This document shows positions 59,978 to 64,000 of a stretch of DNA of 64,000 bases, piece by piece. A program made the position numbers and the translations under genes. The notes beneath the pieces were generated by a model that made no database searches, had not been told where the DNA came from, and saw only the letters and a list, made by a program, of their open reading frames with translations. Within the stretch, counting starts at the first letter, position 1. Each line of letters begins with the position of its first letter. Source of the DNA: CALEMW01 sp964343835 (GTDB lineage Bacteria > Krumholzibacteriota > Krumholzibacteriia > LZORAL124-64-63); assembly GCA_964343835.1 (NCBI GenBank), contig CAYFKR010000001.1:124001-188000 (forward strand), in the 5' to 3' direction.

Positions 59978-60199
59978 ATGAGCACCGCAACCAAGGACTA
60001 CGGGAAGATCTACATCGGCGCCGAGGACACCTCCAACCAGGTCATGACCTCGGTGGAGGCCGCCGACTACCTCAAGATGCACGTCAAGACCGTCTGCCGT
60101 CTGGCCAAGGAGGGGAAGATCCCCGCCAAGAAGGTCGGCAGCGAGTGGCGGTTCCTGCGTCGCGTCCTCGACGGCTGGCTGGCCAAGGAACTCGTCTGA
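59978..60199 (+). CDS. small excisionase-family HTH protein
   Basis: A 73-residue protein. TSVEAADYLKMHVKTVCRLAKEGKIPAKKVGSEWR is a MerR/excisionase-like winged HTH (split here only by its conserved turn). Such proteins bind DNA; in mobile elements they are Xis, but no integrase is present. GAGGAG sits ~9 nt before the ATG. It lies 10 nt before a STAS/GAF-like gene and is probably co-transcribed, suggesting a transcription factor controlled by it. Confidence 0.85.
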   Translation: MSTATKDYGKIYIGAEDTSNQVMTSVEAADYLKMHVKTVCRLAKEGKIPAKKVGSEWRFLRRVLDGWLAKELV

Positions 60200-60209
60200 G
60201 GCGGATCCC

Positions 60210-61124
60210 GTGAACCTCGTCATCGACATCCTGGAGACCGGACGATCCCGGACGGCCGCTGCGCGGCTGACGGGCACGTGCGGTCGCGCCGACCGGGCAC
60301 CGGTGGAGGCGTTCGCGGAGGAGTGCCTGTCCGGCGACTGCGACCTCGCGGTGCTGGACCTCTCCGGCCTGGGCGGAATCAGCGAGGACGTGGCGGACGC
60401 CGTGGCCGCCTTCGCACGGCGACTCGAGGACCGGGGCGGGAGGCTGGTTCTCGTGGATCCCAACGTGGTGGTGGGCTGGGTCCTGGATCGGCATGCGGGC
60501 GAAGGGGGGCTGGCCACGTCGCCGGACCTCGCCACGGCCCTGGGCCAGGACGAAGACGCCGAACCGGAGGCCCCCGCTGCCGCCGACGTCGTGCCGGCCC
60601 CTCGCCGAGGTCGGCCCGACCGCACCATCCTGTCCACCCTGACGGCCGCCCTGGACCGCAAGCCCTCGCCGGCGCTGTGGTCCGACGTCGTGGGCGCGGC
60701 CCTGAGCCGGGCCGGCCTCGCCGCCGAGTGCCGCCTGTGCCTGGCCGACGGCGCCGACCTGCACCTGCCCGGGGCCGACGACCGCACCATCCCCGCGGAC
60801 GGCTGGATGGGATCCCACCTGGCCGCCGCCGCCGTCCCCCTGGAAACCGGGGAACTGGACGGGGGCGGGCTCACGGCCGAGGAGCGGGCCTACCTCAAGT
60901 GGTCGGGCGCCGACGTCCACCTCCCCATCGTCGACGACGGCAGGCTCCTGGGCCTGCTCTCGGTGACCTCGGGTCGCGACCGCGGCCTCGCGGGCTACCG
61001 CGCCGGCGAGGTCCTGGCCCTGGACCTGGTGGCCCACGTCCTGGCCGTTCGCCTCATGGCGGCCAGGAACGCCGTCGATGGCGCCGACGAGCCCGGCGTC
61101 TCCCTCCTGGAACCCGCCGTCTGA
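60210..61124 (+). CDS. STAS-like plus GAF-like signalling protein
   Basis: A 304-residue protein starting with GTG 60210. Residues ~1-105 look like an anti-sigma-factor-antagonist STAS fold (LAVLDLSGLGGISEDVADAVAAFARRLEDRG). After an acidic Ala/Pro linker (~105-135), residues 140-300 resemble a GAF domain, ending in LPIVDDGRLLGLLSVTSG. No catalytic or enzyme domain is attached. It may sense a ligand and act through the HTH protein before it. Both domain calls are by eye. Confidence 0.65.
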   Translation: MNLVIDILETGRSRTAAARLTGTCGRADRAPVEAFAEECLSGDCDLAVLDLSGLGGISEDVADAVAAFARRLEDRGGRLVLVDPNVVVGWVLDRHAGEGGLATSPDLATALGQDEDAEPEAPAAADVVPAPRRGRPDRTILSTLTAALDRKPSPALWSDVVGAALSRAGLAAECRLCLADGADLHLPGADDRTIPADGWMGSHLAAAAVPLETGELDGGGLTAEERAYLKWSGADVHLPIVDDGRLLGLLSVTSGRDRGLAGYRAGEVLALDLVAHVLAVRLMAARNAVDGADEPGVSLLEPAV

Positions 61125-61481
61125 TCGTCGCCGGAGTCGCTCCGGACCCCCTTGCCCAGCACTGCAACTCCTTGCCGAATCGTGTGATCGGGTGTCGGAT
61201 CGTCGTGATCGTCGGTGTCCGGTTCCAGGCGTGCGACAGCGACCAGGCTCGACGGTCAGGTCCGGCCCGCCGGTCTCGACGTCGCCAACGGATTGCCGGG
61301 GAACGAATTACGGACGCCTTGCCGGGGAACCGGACCCGCTGGCCGCCCCCTTGCAGAAGGAGGGACCGTGCGGCGAGGCGGGGAACGGGAGGTCCCGTCG
61401 GACCGCACGGGGATCACCGGCCGGCGGCGAAGGCGCCAGACCCGCCGGCCGGTGACCCGACACCCCGACCCGGAGCACGCC
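61125..61481 (+). other. 357-bp stretch without a clear gene; structured region at its end
   Basis: The dodecamer TTGCCGGGGAAC occurs at 61293 and 61319. From 61366 to 61455 two strong hairpins follow: CCGTGCGG/CCGCACGG (61366-61410) enclosing ACGGGA/TCCCGT, then TCACCGGCCGGCGG/CCGCCGGCCGGTGA (61414-61455, 14 bp). The second ends 26 nt before ATG 61482. No coding region was recognised. Confidence 0.5.
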
Positions 61482-61829
61482 ATGACGATCCACCGCGACT
61501 TTCCGGCACGCCCCGTCCTCCGTCGGCTCCGACGGCTGCTGGACGGCGGCATCGAGATCAGGGACGGCGGCCTCCGCAGGCGGGGCCCGGGACTGGAACT
61601 CTGGCTGGACTACGCCTGGACCGGCGACGGGGGGTGTCCGGCGCTATCCCCCCGCGCCGACGCTCCCCGGAACCGTGTCCGCATCCCCGTGACGACGCGC
61701 AGGGACCCCCGCGCGCTGCTCCTGGCCGCGGCCTGCGCCGTGGCGGAGATGGCCGCAGGCACGGGCCTGGGGCTGCGGGTGCTGGATGCGGGGAACGGGG
61801 TCAGTCGGCGGGAGCGGCGTCGGGCGTGA
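61482..61829 (+). CDS. hypothetical protein
   Basis: A 115-residue basic frame preceded by GGAG. RPVLRRLRRLLDGGIEIRDG, PGLELWLDYAW and DPRALLLAAACAVAEMA are the only features; no family is recognised. It overlaps the end of cdaA by 29 nt in the convergent direction. It may be a spurious frame in GC-rich DNA. Confidence 0.4.
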   Translation: MTIHRDFPARPVLRRLRRLLDGGIEIRDGGLRRRGPGLELWLDYAWTGDGGCPALSPRADAPRNRVRIPVTTRRDPRALLLAAACAVAEMAAGTGLGLRVLDAGNGVSRRERRRA

Positions 61830-62598
61830 TGTCGCTGTTGCGGGCCGGCGCGGCCACGATGCGGTTGATCTCGGCCGTCAGGTCGTCCAGCGACAACCCC
61901 CGCTTGATCTCGCCGCGATAGGCCAGGGAGATGGCCCGCGTCTCTTCCGACACCACGATCACCAGCGCGTCCGACACTTCGCTCAGGCCGATGGCGGCCC
62001 GGTGCCGCGTACCGAACACGTAGCCGAACTCGGTGCGCTCGGTATTGGGCAGGATGCAGGCGGCGGAGGTGACCTTGTCGCCGGTGATGATCACGGCCCC
62101 ATCGTGCAACGGCCCCGGCACCGTGAAGATGGACTCGATGAGCTCCGACGAGACGTCGGCGTTGATCAGCGTCCCCGACCGGGCCCAGCGTCCCAGGCTG
62201 ATCTCCCGCTCCAGCACGATCAGCGCTCCCAGCCCGCGCCGCGACAGCCGCTCCACGGCCTTCACGACCTCCTGCTCGGCGGGGATCTCGTCCTGGGCGG
62301 TGAAGAAGGCCAGGCCGCGCCTCCGGCCGAGGTAGGTCAGGGCCGTGCGCAGCTCCGGCTGGAAGATGATGATGAACGCCACCACCCACACCGTCTGCAG
62401 CGACGAGATGATCTGCTTCACCACGATCATCCCGAGGCGGTCCGCCAGCCACGACAGCACCACCAGCAGACCCAGGCCGATGAACATCTGCACCGCCCTG
62501 GTGCCGCGCACCAGCAACAGCAGGCGATACAGCAGGAACGCCACGATCACGATGTCGAGGATGTCGATGATCAGGGAGTTGGAGATGGCTTCCCACAT
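61801..62598 (-). CDS. cdaA: diadenylate cyclase CdaA
   Basis: A 265-residue membrane-anchored enzyme making cyclic di-AMP from two ATP. Three N-terminal membrane helices (~10-75) precede the DAC domain with PGPLHDGAVI (DGA 166-168) and GTRHRAAIGLSE (RHR 198-200). ATG 62598 fits the family N-terminus; an upstream start would add a non-conserved stretch. It follows folP, as in many bacteria. No cdaR is visible after it. Confidence 0.95.
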   Translation of the reverse strand: MWEAISNSLIIDILDIVIVAFLLYRLLLLVRGTRAVQMFIGLGLLVVLSWLADRLGMIVVKQIISSLQTVWVVAFIIIFQPELRTALTYLGRRRGLAFFTAQDEIPAEQEVVKAVERLSRRGLGALIVLEREISLGRWARSGTLINADVSSELIESIFTVPGPLHDGAVIITGDKVTSAACILPNTERTEFGYVFGTRHRAAIGLSEVSDALVIVVSEETRAISLAYRGEIKRGLSLDDLTAEINRIVAAPARNSDITPDAAPAD

Positions 62599-62683
62599 GC
62601 GGGCCGTGCGCCTCCGTGCCGGGTCGGGGTTCGTCGGGGGGGACCATAGCACCGGGCCGGGCGGCGCTCAACGTCGGATCGCG

Positions 62684-63568
62684 TCAGATCGACGCGCCGT
62701 CCACGGCGGCCAGCACCTCGAGCATCTGGCGGGTGGGGGCGGGGTCGTGGACCCGGACCACGGCTGCGCCGGCGCGGTGAGCCGCGGCGACGGCGGCCAG
62801 GCTGCCGCCCAGACGATCGTCGGCATCGGCGCCGGTGAGCATGCCGATGAACGACTTCCGCGACGCCCCCAGCAGCACGCCGAACCCACCGCCGATGCGG
62901 TCCAGGGCGGCGAGCAGGGCCAGGTTGTGCTCCAGGGTCTTGCCGAAGCCGATGCCCGGGTCCACGAGCACCCGGTCGGCGTCCAGGCCGGCGGTCGTGG
63001 CGGCGGCGGCTCGCGATGCGAGCAGGGCCGCCACCTCGGTCACGACATCGTGGTACGACGGCTCGTCCTGCATGGTCCGGGGCTCGCCCTTCATGTGCAT
63101 CAGCACCAGTCCGGCGCGGGCCTCGACCGCGACGCCGAGCATCTCCGGATCTCCACACGCGGAGATGTCGTTGATCCCGTCGGCCCCCGACGCCAGGGCC
63201 AGCCTCGCGGTCCTGGGCCGGTACGTGTCGACGGTCAGCGGCACGTCCACCGCGGCCCGGACGGCCTCCAGGGCCGGTAGCAGGCGCTCCTGCTCCTCGG
63301 CGGCGGACACGGGGTCGGCGCCCGGCCGCGAGGACTCCGCGCCCAGGTCCAGGATCTCGGCTCCTTCGGCGACCATGTCGGCGGCCGCCTCGGCGGCGCG
63401 GTCGCCGGCCACGCGGGATCCCTCGTGGAAGCTGTCGGGGGTGAGGTTGAGGATGCCCATCACGGCGGGCCGGTCGGCGCAGGCGACGCTGCGTTCGCCC
63501 AGCCTCCAGACCGGGACGGCACCGCTGCGCGGTGCCGTCCTGGAGTCGTCGCGGATGGGGGAGGTCAT
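62684..63568 (-). CDS. folP: dihydropteroate synthase
   Basis: A 294-residue TIM barrel joining p-aminobenzoate to the pterin in folate synthesis. PAVMGILNLTPDSFHEGS is the first signature, then EILDLGAESSRPGA, TVDTYRP, INDISACGD, VLMHMKGEPRTMQ and DPGIGFGKTLEHN; the GASRKSFIG loop binds the pterin. The ATG overlaps the ftsH stop region, giving the conserved ftsH-folP-cdaA order. Confidence 0.96.
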   Translation of the reverse strand: MTSPIRDDSRTAPRSGAVPVWRLGERSVACADRPAVMGILNLTPDSFHEGSRVAGDRAAEAAADMVAEGAEILDLGAESSRPGADPVSAAEEQERLLPALEAVRAAVDVPLTVDTYRPRTARLALASGADGINDISACGDPEMLGVAVEARAGLVLMHMKGEPRTMQDEPSYHDVVTEVAALLASRAAAATTAGLDADRVLVDPGIGFGKTLEHNLALLAALDRIGGGFGVLLGASRKSFIGMLTGADADDRLGGSLAAVAAAHRAGAAVVRVHDPAPTRQMLEVLAAVDGASI

Positions 63569-64000
63569 GCTCCGGGCTCCGGCTCCGGATCGCCCAGGCC
63601 CTGGGTACCGTCCGGTTCGTCGGCGGGAGGTTCGGCCTCCGCCTCCGGCTCCGGTGCGGGCTCCGGCAGGTCGATCTCGATCTCAGGCAGGGCCGCCCCC
63701 TGCATGATCAGCTCGACCTCCTCGCGACCGATGGTCTCGCGCTCCAGGAGCGCCTCGGCCATGGCGTGGGCCTTGTCCGAGTGCTCCTTCAGGAGGGCGC
63801 GGGCCCGCTCGAGCTGCTCGTCCACGATACGGCGGATCTCGTCGTCGATGGACTGCAGGGTGCGCTCGCTCACCGCGCGGCGGCGGCCGTAGTCGCGACC
63901 CAGGAACACCTGCTCCTCGCTGTCCTCGTACGAGATGGGGCCGATGGAATCGCTCATGCCCAGACGGGTGACCATGGCCCGGGCCATGGCGGTGACCTGG
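63565..64000 (-). CDS. ftsH: ATP-dependent zinc metalloprotease FtsH, C-terminal end (gene continues beyond window)
   Basis: The last ~144 residues. MARAMVTRLGMSDSIGPISY, VFLGRDYG, and SERTLQSIDDEIRRIVDEQ with ALLERETIGREEVELIMQG are the conserved C-terminal helices of FtsH. A Pro/Glu-rich tail ends the protein. The AAA+ and HEXGH parts would lie beyond 64000. FtsH is a membrane-bound quality-control protease. Confidence 0.95.
   Translation of the reverse strand, partial: QVTAMARAMVTRLGMSDSIGPISYEDSEEQVFLGRDYGRRRAVSERTLQSIDDEIRRIVDEQLERARALLKEHSDKAHAMAEALLERETIGREEVELIMQGAALPEIEIDLPEPAPEPEAEAEPPADEPDGTQGLGDPEPEPGA

Noticed and set aside
59978..60199. The small HTH protein as a prophage excisionase
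   Set aside because: No integrase, attachment site or phage gene is nearby.

Overview
The window is high-GC bacterial DNA with mostly short gaps and many overlapping stop/start junctions (GTGA, ATGA, TGATG, TAATG). No rRNA or tRNA gene was seen. Four large secreted proteins end in the same C-terminal module with an N-P-F-N-P motif followed by a FlgD-like/secretion-tail fold. With PKD domains, a partial MXAN_6640-type protease and several lipoproteins, this suggests an uncultured lineage near the FCB superphylum (Krumholzibacteriota, Eisenbacteria, Latescibacteria type). That placement is inference; no marker gene decides it.

Layout. 0-12.5 kb: tail of a secreted protease; a membrane protein fused to a spermidine-synthase fold; a packed run (DUF503, cyclase-family hydrolase, cation/Ca2+ exchanger, RsuA-type pseudouridine synthase, methyltransferase); a PLP enzyme; aconitase. 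12.7-23 kb: lipoproteins, an SGNH hydrolase, then a leftward set (ArfB, rubrerythrin, glycosyltransferase, SpoU methyltransferase, thioesterase), a DUF212 membrane protein, a NupC-type nucleoside transporter and a small secreted protein. 23.4-30 kb: two subtilisin-like proteases with PKD domains.

30.2-36.4 kb: a complete type II-C CRISPR-Cas locus. In order along the + strand: an NYN-domain protein, a CRISPR array (broken by a run of Ns), then cas2, cas1 and cas9 on the - strand, then a tracrRNA on the + strand. The tracrRNA can be read directly: a sigma70-like promoter, an anti-repeat pairing over almost the whole repeat, and a terminator hairpin. The cas genes look less GC-rich than their neighbours.

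36.5-40.8 kb: purine/pyrimidine salvage and GMP synthesis (udk, hpt, guaB), an MFS transporter and a fluoride channel. 40.8-42.7 kb: an AT-rich accessory patch with a MITE-like inverted repeat, a phased operator array, and a three-gene operon: a SatD-family protein (cyclase-like motifs plus HTH), a small membrane protein and a CPBP protease. This is the best candidate in the window for an undescribed system. 42.8-53.2 kb: a class V aminotransferase, beta-propeller lipoprotein, DUF190, flavin oxidoreductase, QueG, AmrS and a second TM-spermidine synthase fusion. 53.2-59.8 kb: QueF, a third subtilase with a beta-helix, a DUF3524 (queuosine mannosyltransferase-type) glycosyltransferase, a HAD hydrolase and an alpha/beta hydrolase. 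QueG, QueF and DUF3524 together suggest synthesis and possible glycosylation of queuosine. 60-64 kb: a small HTH protein, a STAS/GAF-like regulator, a hypothetical ORF, and the conserved ftsH-folP-cdaA cluster (ftsH runs off the end).
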